Shown here in pieces: positions 56,736 through 64,000 of a DNA stretch of 64,000 nucleotides. The notes beneath the pieces were generated by a model. The model was not told the origin of the DNA. It worked only from the letters and a program-made list of their open reading frames with translations, and searched no databases. Made by a program: the position numbers and the translations under genes. Where the stretch lies: the NCBI GenBank assembly GCA_016183065.1, contig JACPFF010000006.1, positions 124,001 through 188,000 of the forward strand, written 5' to 3'. The first letter of the stretch is position 1; each line of letters begins with the position of its first letter. The DNA is from Deltaproteobacteria bacterium (GTDB lineage Bacteria; UBA10199; GCA-002796325; JACPFF01).

Positions 56736-57917
56736 TCACGGGACAATCCCCACCGGGCGGGTCCTGTGCGGCATGACGCAGTATCGCGGTCGCTGCCCGT
56801 CATAGGAGTCACCGAGGAGGAGTGCGGAACTGAGCGTTTGCCCGGATTGCGGGCCGACAACAATGTTGTTCGGCAGGTGGAGATATGTGGAGTCATCGAC
56901 ACGGCATGTCCCATGCGGCGGGAGTCGTTGGGCAATGACTTCCCGCCGTTCCGACACCGTGGTCCGACAGGTCGGATCGAGCTCTCCGACCGCCCATTCA
57001 TAGGCCAGATCGAGGCCGGTTGCCATATGCATGGCGGCCAGGGTCGGCCCGGAGCCAAAGCGGGCACTGATTTCCACGAAATAGAGTTTTCCCGACGGTG
57101 TGCACAGATATTCCGCGTGGGTCACTGGCGGGAATGCGAGGTGCTGCAAGAGGAGGCGATGCCGGGTGAGGAGCGTCTGTTCGATCGGTCGCAAGTGATG
57201 TTGTCGCGACAACATCCCGCGCACTTCATAGTGGTGATTGATCATGCCATACTGGTATTCAAAGAGCATATCACAGACGATTGCATTTTTCTGCACGAGG
57301 GTATCGATGCTATATTTTGTGCCACGGATGAAGGCCTCAGCGCGGTATTTGGTGCGGTGTTCGCCGAGGAAATGCCATTGATGCGCGAGCTGTGCCGGCG
57401 TGGAAAGGATGACGCTGGGACGGAGAGGGTCCCATCGGTGCGGCTTCACAATGATCTTGCCATGCGTGGTGAGCAGGTCGCGCACCCCCGCGAATTGGTC
57501 CAGCAAAACCGTCTCCGGCAGATGACATCCGGGCAACCCCAACTGACGGATCATGGCATACATCCGTTCGCGATCCCGATAACCGATGACCTGGTTGGGA
57601 CGCAGGCCCGGAATGTTCAGCTCCTCGCGGAAATAGGCCGCCGCCAACGTCAAGGTATCATCGAAGGTGAAGATGCGATGGATCTGGTAGCGTTCGTTGA
57701 TCTGCTGGAAATGTGCGAACATCGCGGCATGGTTCTGCACCGCACCGACCGCCACGACGTCATCGGCAATCCCGGGACTCACGGACGTTGACCCCGCCGC
57801 CATGAGAACGGCTGCCAGATGGTAACGGTGGGCGGCCACCGTGAGCGCGCGCAAAGGGGCCTCAATGGAGGCATCGGTCGGGCGGTGGAGGATGAGGACC
57901 GCTGGAGTGCGGCTCAT
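56736..57917 (-). CDS. ATP-grasp ligase B
   Basis: The 393-aa protein has an N-terminal alpha/beta part (VLILHRPTDASIEAPLRAL), a central ATP-grasp pair (KIIVKPHRWDPLRPS, AEAFIRGTKYSIDTLV) and the C-terminal metal motif YFVEISARFGSGPT. It would make an acyl-phosphate from a carboxylate and join it to an amine or thiol. Start ATG overlaps the previous gene by 4 bp. It is a diverged paralogue of ligase A; the substrate is unknown. Confidence 0.8.
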   Translation of the reverse strand: MSRTPAVLILHRPTDASIEAPLRALTVAAHRYHLAAVLMAAGSTSVSPGIADDVVAVGAVQNHAAMFAHFQQINERYQIHRIFTFDDTLTLAAAYFREELNIPGLRPNQVIGYRDRERMYAMIRQLGLPGCHLPETVLLDQFAGVRDLLTTHGKIIVKPHRWDPLRPSVILSTPAQLAHQWHFLGEHRTKYRAEAFIRGTKYSIDTLVQKNAIVCDMLFEYQYGMINHHYEVRGMLSRQHHLRPIEQTLLTRHRLLLQHLAFPPVTHAEYLCTPSGKLYFVEISARFGSGPTLAAMHMATGLDLAYEWAVGELDPTCRTTVSERREVIAQRLPPHGTCRVDDSTYLHLPNNIVVGPQSGQTLSSALLLGDSYDGQRPRYCVMPHRTRPVGIVP

Positions 57918-59239
57918 GCGGCTTTCCGGGCTGAGGTTCTGCAGGGGGCCATGGTTACGGAAAAGCTTTGTTGGAGTCCGGCGAAGTCGTCAAGGATTTT
58001 CTTGCGATTTCGGCCTTCGACGAGGGCAAAACCGAGGCCTTCCACGCTGTGCGCCGGGCTGGCGATTTCGTCACCGGCGCATGTCCAGAGGGCCACATGA
58101 CGCGTTGTGCCATGGATCAGGGCCGTGGGATCGGTCATTGCCGTGATCGTGCCGCGCTGCGGCGTGCTGAGCACCAGTGCGCCGACTTCCAATGATGTCC
58201 GCTGTTGCGGCAATCTCGGGATATAGGACGGATCGAGTTGCATCCGGAACCATCCCTCCATCGGGTCGAGTCCGGTGAGTGCGGTGAGCATAGACCGAAT
58301 CGGGCCACCCCCGACACGGGCTCCAACCTCGCCAAAGACGAGCCGGCCACCGACCTCGAAGAATTCGGCATGGGCCGCACCATCCGTGAGCCCAAGGATG
58401 GAGAGGATCTCCTCATTGGCCTGTCGCAACTGCGCACACACCGGATCGGTATCGTGATGCCGGCTGATGGTCCCCGGAGACTCGGTCTGCGCGCGGAATC
58501 CCAGGACGTTGTAGGTATATTGTGAGGGGACGGCGAAGACCGACGTGCCTCCGTGGCGCAAGGTATCCACGTGAAACTGATGGGTCCGTGTGTCAAGAAA
58601 TTCTTCTACACGATAGCTGCGGGGATGTCGGGCAATGGTATCCCAGACCGCACCGATCGCTCCATCGTTGATCGGATAGACCTCGCGACAGCCGCTCCCC
58701 ACGCGCAGTTTGACCACGGCCCGTCCATGGTGGGCATCCACAAAGGCCTGCAGGGTCTGTCGTGAATGAATGCTGTCGAGGGCCTCCGGGAGGACAAAAT
58801 GTTTCGGAGAGGCCCGGCGGAGCGTGGCGTGCATATCCGATTTGTCGCGAAATCGCCTCGCCGTACGCAGAGTAATGCCCGGCACATCGAAATATGCGCG
58901 TGCCCGGGCTGCGGGGATCAAATGACGCTCATAGCTGGCGACGATGGCGACCGGCGGGGTTGTTGGCAGATGCTTGTGCAGGGCCCTGATGACGTCGTGT
59001 CCCGAGGCGAGATCCGCCTCCACAACCGTGACGTTCGGTGCATCAAGGTGGGTCGCGTGGCCGGCGGGAGGTGTCAAAATCAGCGGATGGAGTCGCCGGG
59101 CCCGTGCCACCTCCAAAAAGGTCTGGACGGCGGCGTCACCAAAATATCCACGGTCCTGATGAAAATAGACCGCCGTTCTTCCGTTGGGTCGCGGTCCGAT
59201 CCGATTGTGAGAAATGGGGCTTCGTATGCCGTGTGTCAT
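57914..59239 (-). CDS. ATP-grasp ligase A
   Basis: The 441-aa protein has an N-terminal Rossmann-like part (TAVYFHQDRGYFGDAAVQTF), ATP-binding stretch RAVVKLRVGSGCREVYPIND and VEEFLDTRTHQFHVDTL, and HAEFFEVGGRLVFGEVGARVGG as the metal-binding end. The layout resembles L-amino-acid ligases and carnosine-synthase-like enzymes. It is followed immediately by ligase B, which suggests sequential peptide or amide bond formation. The start has no strong ribosome site, and repeat copy G lies upstream. Confidence 0.82.
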   Translation of the reverse strand: MTHGIRSPISHNRIGPRPNGRTAVYFHQDRGYFGDAAVQTFLEVARARRLHPLILTPPAGHATHLDAPNVTVVEADLASGHDVIRALHKHLPTTPPVAIVASYERHLIPAARARAYFDVPGITLRTARRFRDKSDMHATLRRASPKHFVLPEALDSIHSRQTLQAFVDAHHGRAVVKLRVGSGCREVYPINDGAIGAVWDTIARHPRSYRVEEFLDTRTHQFHVDTLRHGGTSVFAVPSQYTYNVLGFRAQTESPGTISRHHDTDPVCAQLRQANEEILSILGLTDGAAHAEFFEVGGRLVFGEVGARVGGGPIRSMLTALTGLDPMEGWFRMQLDPSYIPRLPQQRTSLEVGALVLSTPQRGTITAMTDPTALIHGTTRHVALWTCAGDEIASPAHSVEGLGFALVEGRNRKKILDDFAGLQQSFSVTMAPCRTSARKAA

Positions 59240-59273
59240 GTACTCTCTCCATGGTGCAAAACTGTTTCGTCAA

Positions 59274-59360
59274 CTATTGTAGGGGCTCACGTCGCCCCCT
59301 CCAGCGGCAAAGCCGCTGGAGCCTCCCCCTCAACGCCGCGGTGCGGCTGGGTCGTGTGGC
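59274..59360 (+). repeat. Mosaic palindromic repeat, copy G
   Basis: It starts ctattgtaggggctcacgtc, has the CTCCAGCGGC/GCCGCTGGAG hairpin (59299-59321) and ends cgccgcggtgcggctgggtc. It matches copies A and B almost base for base and lies upstream of the ATP-grasp pair. Confidence 0.93.
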
Positions 59361-59375
59361 ACCACTCACATGATA

Positions 59376-59417
59376 GGGCAACGGAGGATTGGGGCGGGGC
59401 CCCGCCAACCGTTGCCC
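59376..59417. repeat. 42-bp near-perfect inverted repeat
   Basis: The outer arms GGGCAACGG and CCGTTGCCC enclose a perfect inner palindrome GGCGGGGCCCCGCC. It is just downstream of the trpR-like gene on its strand and 16 bp from repeat copy G. A terminator role is possible but no T-run follows. Confidence 0.8.
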
Positions 59418-59441
59418 ATCGCGAAACAGCGGAGGGAGTGA

Positions 59442-59717
59442 CTACTCATAGAATGACTCGTATTTCTTTTGGAGCGTGCCGCGGCCATATTTCAGGACCC
59501 GCGCGCCACGACTGACCGTGGCAATGGCCACGTGGAGGATGTCGCGAACATCCCGCTGACTGCGGCCTTCCAGGAGCAATTGGACGATCTGCCACCGTTC
59601 AGCGATGGAATCGCGTTCATACGGTGTGAGGAGTTCGTTCAATATTTCTCCCACTTCCTCCGGAGTATTTGCCGAGGCCAGCAGGGTGCAGACATCTTTG
59701 AACCATTGGTGTTGCAT
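59442..59717 (-). CDS. TrpR-family transcriptional repressor
   Basis: The protein carries the TrpR helix-turn-helix core: LTPYERDSIAERWQIVQLLLEG then SQRDVRDILHVAIATVSRGARVLKYG. This is closer to proteobacterial TrpR than to Gram-positive YerC. The start is unsure: ATG 59717 (91 aa) or 59759 (105 aa). The shorter form is favoured because a candidate promoter and a TrpR-like palindrome lie between the two. It stands 116 bp from the divergent pabA. Confidence 0.8.
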   Translation of the reverse strand: MQHQWFKDVCTLLASANTPEEVGEILNELLTPYERDSIAERWQIVQLLLEGRSQRDVRDILHVAIATVSRGARVLKYGRGTLQKKYESFYE

Positions 59718-59725
59718 GTCTATAT

Positions 59726-59735
59726 GTACTAGTAC
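59726..59735. promoter_or_regulatory. TrpR-like operator palindrome
   Basis: GTACTAGTAC is a perfect palindrome with the ACTAGT core known from E. coli TrpR operators (half-site GTACTAGT). It lies 9 nt upstream of ATG 59717 and overlaps the expected -10 (TTGACC at 59755-59750 as -35), so it fits autoregulation. Confidence 0.6.
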
Positions 59736-59796
59736 GATAGAACTTTGCAGGTCAAGCAAAAAAATGGTCCGCGCACTTTTCCCGAGCAGAGAAACC

Positions 59797-59825
59797 TTGC
59801 CAAAGCCCTCTATGTGACTTATATC
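59797..59825 (+). promoter_or_regulatory. Candidate promoter of pabA-pabB
   Basis: TTGCCA (59797-59802) and TATATC (59820-59825) are 17 bp apart. ATG 59834 is 8 nt past the -10 and lacks a Shine-Dalgarno, so the message is probably leaderless. Confidence 0.6.
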
Positions 59826-59833
59826 TCCATAAT

Positions 59834-60403
59834 ATGATTCGTGTTTTTCTCCTCGATAATCTTGATTCGTTTACGTTTAATATTTTCCAACAATTCTCAA
59901 GCCTTGGGGCGATCGTGACGGTCGAGCGGGGAGGCGCGGCATTGTGGCAGCGATTTGCGGAGGCTGATCCGACCCACGTCGTGTTGTCACCGGGACCGCA
60001 CACTCCCGCCGCACATCCGGCCAATGCCTTGCTCATCAGGGCCTGCTGGGGACGACTCCCGCTCCTTGGCATCTGTTTGGGGATGCAGGCCATCAATTGC
60101 GCACTCGGCGGGACCTTACGTCGCGATACGCCCCCCCTGCATGGCAAGACCAGCGATATCCGTCACACCGCAGCAGGGCTCTTTGCCGGACTGCCGGTCC
60201 CGATGACCGTGGCGCGCTACCATTCCCTCAGTGTCGATCGACTCGGCCAGGGTCTCCGTCCCATTGCGTGGACAGCGGATGACCGGATCATGGCGGTTGC
60301 CCATGCATCAGTACCGCTATGGGGGGTGCAATTTCATCCCGAATCATTTTTGACGATCAACGGCCATCAGATGATCAGGAATTTTCTTCATGGAACTGCA
60401 TGA
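59834..60403 (+). CDS. pabA: Glutamine amidotransferase subunit of aminodeoxychorismate synthase
   Basis: The 189-aa class I amidotransferase supplies ammonia for p-aminobenzoate synthesis. Cys81 in LGICLGMQAI, and the HPE of VQFHPESF form the triad. DNLDSFTFNIFQ at the start is typical of PabA/TrpG. The partner downstream is of PabB type (see there), so pabA is preferred to trpG, although the subunit can serve both enzymes. Confidence 0.9.
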   Translation: MIRVFLLDNLDSFTFNIFQQFSSLGAIVTVERGGAALWQRFAEADPTHVVLSPGPHTPAAHPANALLIRACWGRLPLLGICLGMQAINCALGGTLRRDTPPLHGKTSDIRHTAAGLFAGLPVPMTVARYHSLSVDRLGQGLRPIAWTADDRIMAVAHASVPLWGVQFHPESFLTINGHQMIRNFLHGTA

Positions 60404-61676
60404 GTGTCCATATGTCGCGCTGGAGCGATCTCCTCCACCGGTACCCTGCATGGTGCTGAAGACCGCGCGTGTCACGGCGCAGGACCACTGGTCCATGATG
60501 GGCTGGGACCCCTGGTGGAGCTGGGTGCCGCCGGCCAACGGAGATCCCCTGCATGCCATGGATATCGCGATCCATCGGCTACGGCAGTCCGCACCGGTGA
60601 TACCGACAGGACTGCCGTGCCCGGTCCCCATGGTCGCCGGTGCGCTGGCCTATGATCTGGGTCTCCAGCTGGAGCCGGTCCGGGTGCGCAGCATTGACCA
60701 ATGGCATTTTCCGCACATGCTCCTCTATGCCTTTCGCCGGTGGCGTATTGTCAATGAGAGGACGAAACAGAGTTGGGAGATTCGACATGCCCGTCCCGAT
60801 GATCCGGAGGCCCTCGCAGCCACACAGCGGCAACTGGGGAAGATACGGAACGCTCTCCCCCGACCGTTGGCATCCAATTTTTCGCGAGAGGCCTACATGC
60901 GGGAGGTGGCAGCGCTCCAGGACGCCATTGCCGCGGGGGCCTGCTATCAAGTCAATCTCTCGCAACAATTTCAGGGGACCACCGCACAAAGCGCCGCAGA
61001 GCTCTTTCGCCGGGTCGTGACGATGAACCCCGCGCCGATGATGGCATTCCTCGATGCCGGCATCTTTCAAGTGATCTCCTCTTCGCCGGAGCGACTCATC
61101 CAGCGGCGCGGAACACGTATCATCTCGGAGCCGATCAAGGGGACGATCGGTCGCGGGGCAACGCCTGAGGATGATCAACAACGGCGAGTCTCATTATGGC
61201 AGAGTCCAAAAAATCGTGCGGAACTCGCCATGATCATCGATCTGGTGCGCAATGATCTCGGACGGGTCGCCGTGAGCGGTTCGGTGCAGGTCGCCGATCC
61301 CGGTCGGATTGTCTCCTACACTAATGTGCATCACGTGGTGGCGACCGTTACTGCCGAAGTGGCGACGACGGTTGCGTGGGGGGCGCTCCTGCGGGCGGTT
61401 TTTCCGGGGGGGTCGGTCACGGGCTGTCCGAAAATCGAGGCCATGTCGCGCATCGATGCTGCGGAAAAAATCCGTCGCGGATATTATTGTGGGGCACTCG
61501 GTTATATTGACTGGGGAGGCCATGGCGACTGGAATATCGCCATTCGCACGATCACGCAGGTCGGTTCGTCGGTGCTCTTCAATCTTGGCGGTGCGGTGGT
61601 GTATGATTCCACGCCTGCTGCGGAATATGAGGAGACCCTCCAGAAGGGAGAGACCCTCTTTGCCGCCATGCAGTGA
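60390..61676 (+). CDS. pabB: Aminodeoxychorismate synthase component I
   Basis: The 428-aa chorismate-utilising enzyme makes 4-amino-4-deoxychorismate for folate. PIKGTIGRG contains the lysine that distinguishes PabB from TrpE (PIAGT). FQVISSSPERLI, the AELAMIIDLVRNDLGRVA block and VTGCPKIEAM are also present. It overlaps pabA by 14 bp. With folD and gcvT the window carries several folate/one-carbon genes. Confidence 0.92.
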   Translation: MELHECPYVALERSPPPVPCMVLKTARVTAQDHWSMMGWDPWWSWVPPANGDPLHAMDIAIHRLRQSAPVIPTGLPCPVPMVAGALAYDLGLQLEPVRVRSIDQWHFPHMLLYAFRRWRIVNERTKQSWEIRHARPDDPEALAATQRQLGKIRNALPRPLASNFSREAYMREVAALQDAIAAGACYQVNLSQQFQGTTAQSAAELFRRVVTMNPAPMMAFLDAGIFQVISSSPERLIQRRGTRIISEPIKGTIGRGATPEDDQQRRVSLWQSPKNRAELAMIIDLVRNDLGRVAVSGSVQVADPGRIVSYTNVHHVVATVTAEVATTVAWGALLRAVFPGGSVTGCPKIEAMSRIDAAEKIRRGYYCGALGYIDWGGHGDWNIAIRTITQVGSSVLFNLGGAVVYDSTPAAEYEETLQKGETLFAAMQ

Positions 61677-61810
61677 TGCGGGCATAGCCGCCAATAGGAT
61701 ACCGCCGATACTTGCATCCCGCCACGCAGCACGTTATACCACCGGTCACACGCCAGACGTGACTGCTGCGCGGGTGGTGGCAGACCGGAGACACAAGAGA
61801 GGACGACACC

Positions 61811-64000
61811 ATGACGACAGTATCGGACCCTATTGAGACGACCGCGGATTTGGTCCGCCAGGTCTATGGAACGCTCGAACGAAATCTCGCGGTCGTGCGG
61901 AAGCGCCTCGGGCGGCCCATGAGCCTGGCCGAGAAGGTGCTCTACGGCCACCTCTGCGATCCCGTGGCACAAGTACTCATGCCAGGCACCTCGATGTTGG
62001 CGCTCCGTCCCGATCGTCTGGCCATGCAGGATGCCACGGCGCAGATGGCGCTGCTGCAATTCATGCTGGCCGGACGTGAAACGACCGCGTTGCCAACCAC
62101 GGTCCACTGTGACCACCTGATTCGTGCGGAAGTGGGGGCCGAGCGCGATATGGCAATGGCCCGTCAGGAAAATGCGGAGGTCTATCAGTTCCTCGCCTCG
62201 GCCTCGCAACGGTATCGCATCGGGTTCTGGGAGCCCGGTGCGGGGATTATTCACCAGGTGGTCCTCGAGCAGTATGCCTTTCCGGGCGGGATGATGCTAG
62301 GGACCGATTCGCACACGCCCAATGCGGGCGGTTTGGGGATGATCGCGGTCGGCGTCGGCGGGGCCGATGCCGTCGATGTGATGGTCGGGATGCCGTGGAA
62401 TGTCCTCTCTCCGCATGTCATCGGTGTTCGATTAACCGGGCAACTGAATGGCTGGACTGCGCCCAAAGACGTGATTTTGAAAGTCTGTCATCTCCTCACC
62501 ACCAAGGGAGGGACCAACCGGATTATCGAATACTTTGGTCCAGGTGCATCGGCAATCAGTTGCACGGGGAAGGCAACGATCACCAATATGGGGGCAGAAC
62601 TCGGAGCGACCACGTCGATTTTTCCCTATGACGCGCGGATGCGGACCTATCTCGGAGCGACGAATCGGCAGGCCATTGCGGCATTGGCGGATCAATACGC
62701 CTCGCTCCTCTCTGCTGATCCCGAGGTGGAAGCAACACCAGAGCGTTATTTCCAGGAGGTGTTGGAGATCGATCTCTCCACATTGGAACCGCACATCGTC
62801 GGTCCGCATTCTCCAGACGTTGCGCGTCCGATTTCGCAACTCAAAAAGGATGTCCGCGACAAAGGCTATCCCGATCAGGTCAACGTGTTTTTGATCGGGA
62901 GCTGCACGAACTCCTCCTATGAAGACCTCGAGCGTGCCGCCGACGTGGCACGTCAGGCAAAGGCCCTTGGGCTCAGGGCGGCAGGAGAGTTGCTCGTGAC
63001 ACCGGGCTCCGAACAAATCCATCAGACCATTCGTCGCGATGGCCAACTGGCGATGCTCGAGGCCATTGGTGGTGTCGTGCTGGCCAATGCCTGTGGTCCC
63101 TGTATCGGACAGTGGCGCCGGCACGATGTTGCGCTGGGGGAATCCAACAGTATCGTCACGAGCTACAACCGGAATTTTCCGAAACGAAACGATGGGAGTC
63201 CGCAGACGCTCGCCTTTATCGGGAGCCCGGAAGTCGTGACGGCCATGAGCCTTGCGGGTCGTCTCTCCTTTGATCCGCTGCATGATCCCCTCACCGATCC
63301 CTCTGGCCATTCCGTCCGGCTTCAACCACCGGCAAAGGCCCCCGAGATTCCCGCGCGGGGGTTTGTGGAGTCCCGTGCGGGATATTGTTCCCCCCCGGCC
63401 GATGCGGGAAAGACGGAGGTGGTGATCGCGCCGGAGAGCGAGCGACTGCAGCGGCTGACACCGTTTCCGGCGTGGGATGGTCGCGATTTCACCCAACTCC
63501 CGCTCCTGCTCAAGGCCGCCGGCAAATGCACCACGGATCACATTTCGCAGGCGGGGGTGTGGCTGCGCTATCGGGGACACCTGGAACGGATCAGTGACAA
63601 TGCCTTTTTGGGGGCGGTGAATGCCTTTACGGGAGAGAGTGGTACGGGAAAGAATCTCCTGACCGGGGAGACGGCGTCCTTTCCGGAGATTGCCAAGGCC
63701 TATCGGCAACAGGGTCTGCAGTGGGTGGTCGTGGGGGATGAAAATTACGGTGAAGGATCGAGTCGCGAACATGCCGCCATGAGCCCCCGTTTTTTGGGAT
63801 GTGCGGCAGTCCTCACCCGCAGCTTTGCCCGGATTCATGAGACCAATCTCAAGAAGCAGGGGGTCTTGCCACTGACGTTTGCGGATCCCGCCGACTATGA
63901 CAAGGTACGGGAAGGGGATTCGCTCTCGGTCATCGGCTTGCCGATGTTGTCCCCCGGCACGCCGCTCACGGTGAGGCTCCATCATGCCGATGGGAGTGCC
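61811..64000 (+). CDS. acnA: Aconitate hydratase, mitochondrial type (cut by the window edge)
   Basis: The frame is open from ATG 61811 to the right edge (730 codons) and only about 20-25 residues are missing by comparison with mitochondrial aconitases. The three cluster cysteines are in LIGSCTNSS (near 364) and NACGPCIGQW (near 428). Other landmarks are RPLSLAEK-like RPMSLAEKVLYGHL, MLGTDSHTPNAGG, and GDENYGEGSSREHAAMSPR. This is the mitochondrial rather than the AcnA/IRP or AcnB type. AGAGGA precedes the ATG. The symbol is loose because AcnA usually denotes the other class. Confidence 0.95.
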   Translation, partial: MTTVSDPIETTADLVRQVYGTLERNLAVVRKRLGRPMSLAEKVLYGHLCDPVAQVLMPGTSMLALRPDRLAMQDATAQMALLQFMLAGRETTALPTTVHCDHLIRAEVGAERDMAMARQENAEVYQFLASASQRYRIGFWEPGAGIIHQVVLEQYAFPGGMMLGTDSHTPNAGGLGMIAVGVGGADAVDVMVGMPWNVLSPHVIGVRLTGQLNGWTAPKDVILKVCHLLTTKGGTNRIIEYFGPGASAISCTGKATITNMGAELGATTSIFPYDARMRTYLGATNRQAIAALADQYASLLSADPEVEATPERYFQEVLEIDLSTLEPHIVGPHSPDVARPISQLKKDVRDKGYPDQVNVFLIGSCTNSSYEDLERAADVARQAKALGLRAAGELLVTPGSEQIHQTIRRDGQLAMLEAIGGVVLANACGPCIGQWRRHDVALGESNSIVTSYNRNFPKRNDGSPQTLAFIGSPEVVTAMSLAGRLSFDPLHDPLTDPSGHSVRLQPPAKAPEIPARGFVESRAGYCSPPADAGKTEVVIAPESERLQRLTPFPAWDGRDFTQLPLLLKAAGKCTTDHISQAGVWLRYRGHLERISDNAFLGAVNAFTGESGTGKNLLTGETASFPEIAKAYRQQGLQWVVVGDENYGEGSSREHAAMSPRFLGCAAVLTRSFARIHETNLKKQGVLPLTFADPADYDKVREGDSLSVIGLPMLSPGTPLTVRLHHADGSA

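Overview
The window is about 64 kb of GC-rich, gene-dense bacterial chromosome from a diderm organism. Evidence for an outer membrane is a retrograde lipid-transport (Mla/MCE) locus, an OmpA-family protein, an outer-membrane beta-barrel protein and the uppS-cdsA-dxr-rseP block. A secreted protein with 13 myxobacterial-type cysteine-rich repeats, an MCE protein with a beta-barrel-like tail, and a mitochondrial-type aconitase point to a member of the former Deltaproteobacteria (Myxococcota or a related uncultured lineage). This is inference from gene content, not a phylogenetic placement. Almost all genes are housekeeping; I see no prophage, CRISPR array or intact insertion sequence.

Layout. 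1-4090: mlaF-mlaD-purH-dciA-like on +. 4291-7263: large secreted cysteine-repeat protein. 7260-9702: purD-purE-tsaC on -. 9778-12848: dksA/traR-like (+), glnE (-), cold-shock gene with a clear terminator (-). 13070-18403: folD-gcvT-gcvH-gcvPA-gcvPB on -, a one-carbon/glycine cleavage operon. 18609-21365: rplM-rpsI (-), a GAF-like protein (+) and nifS (-). 21518-25212: rpoZ, tRNA-Leu(CAA), a toxin-antitoxin pair, rsfS, gpmI, comF. 25498-33125: mazG-membrane protein-Rieske operon, then accessory DNA with a secreted beta-helix protein, an unrecognised 502-aa protein, a lipoprotein, a long AT-rich hairpin and about 700 bp of undeciphered sequence. 33126-39827: yjbQ-like, pgpH-like 7TM-HD, ybeY, ompA-like, and a recG whose frame is broken. 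40058-45525: secreted protein plus matrixin-type protease, nfeD-slipin, outer-membrane protein, small exported protein. 45749-53193: rpsB-tsf-pyrH-frr-uppS-cdsA-dxr-rseP. 53245-59239: ChaN-like protein, inositol-phosphate synthase, a small unknown, two translationally coupled ATP-grasp ligases. 59442-64000: trpR-like repressor, pabA-pabB, and an aconitase cut by the right edge.

Three patterns cut across the genes. (1) A mosaic palindromic repeat family occurs in at least seven intergenic spacers plus one fragment; its central hairpin exists in two versions that differ by compensatory changes. (2) Several genes have a sigma70-like -10 box only 6-9 nt before the start codon and no Shine-Dalgarno, implying leaderless mRNAs. 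(3) Three exported proteins end in a low-complexity linker followed by a Cys-Ser/Thr-hydrophobic tail (two of them GGGCSL), which may be an undescribed C-terminal processing or anchoring signal.
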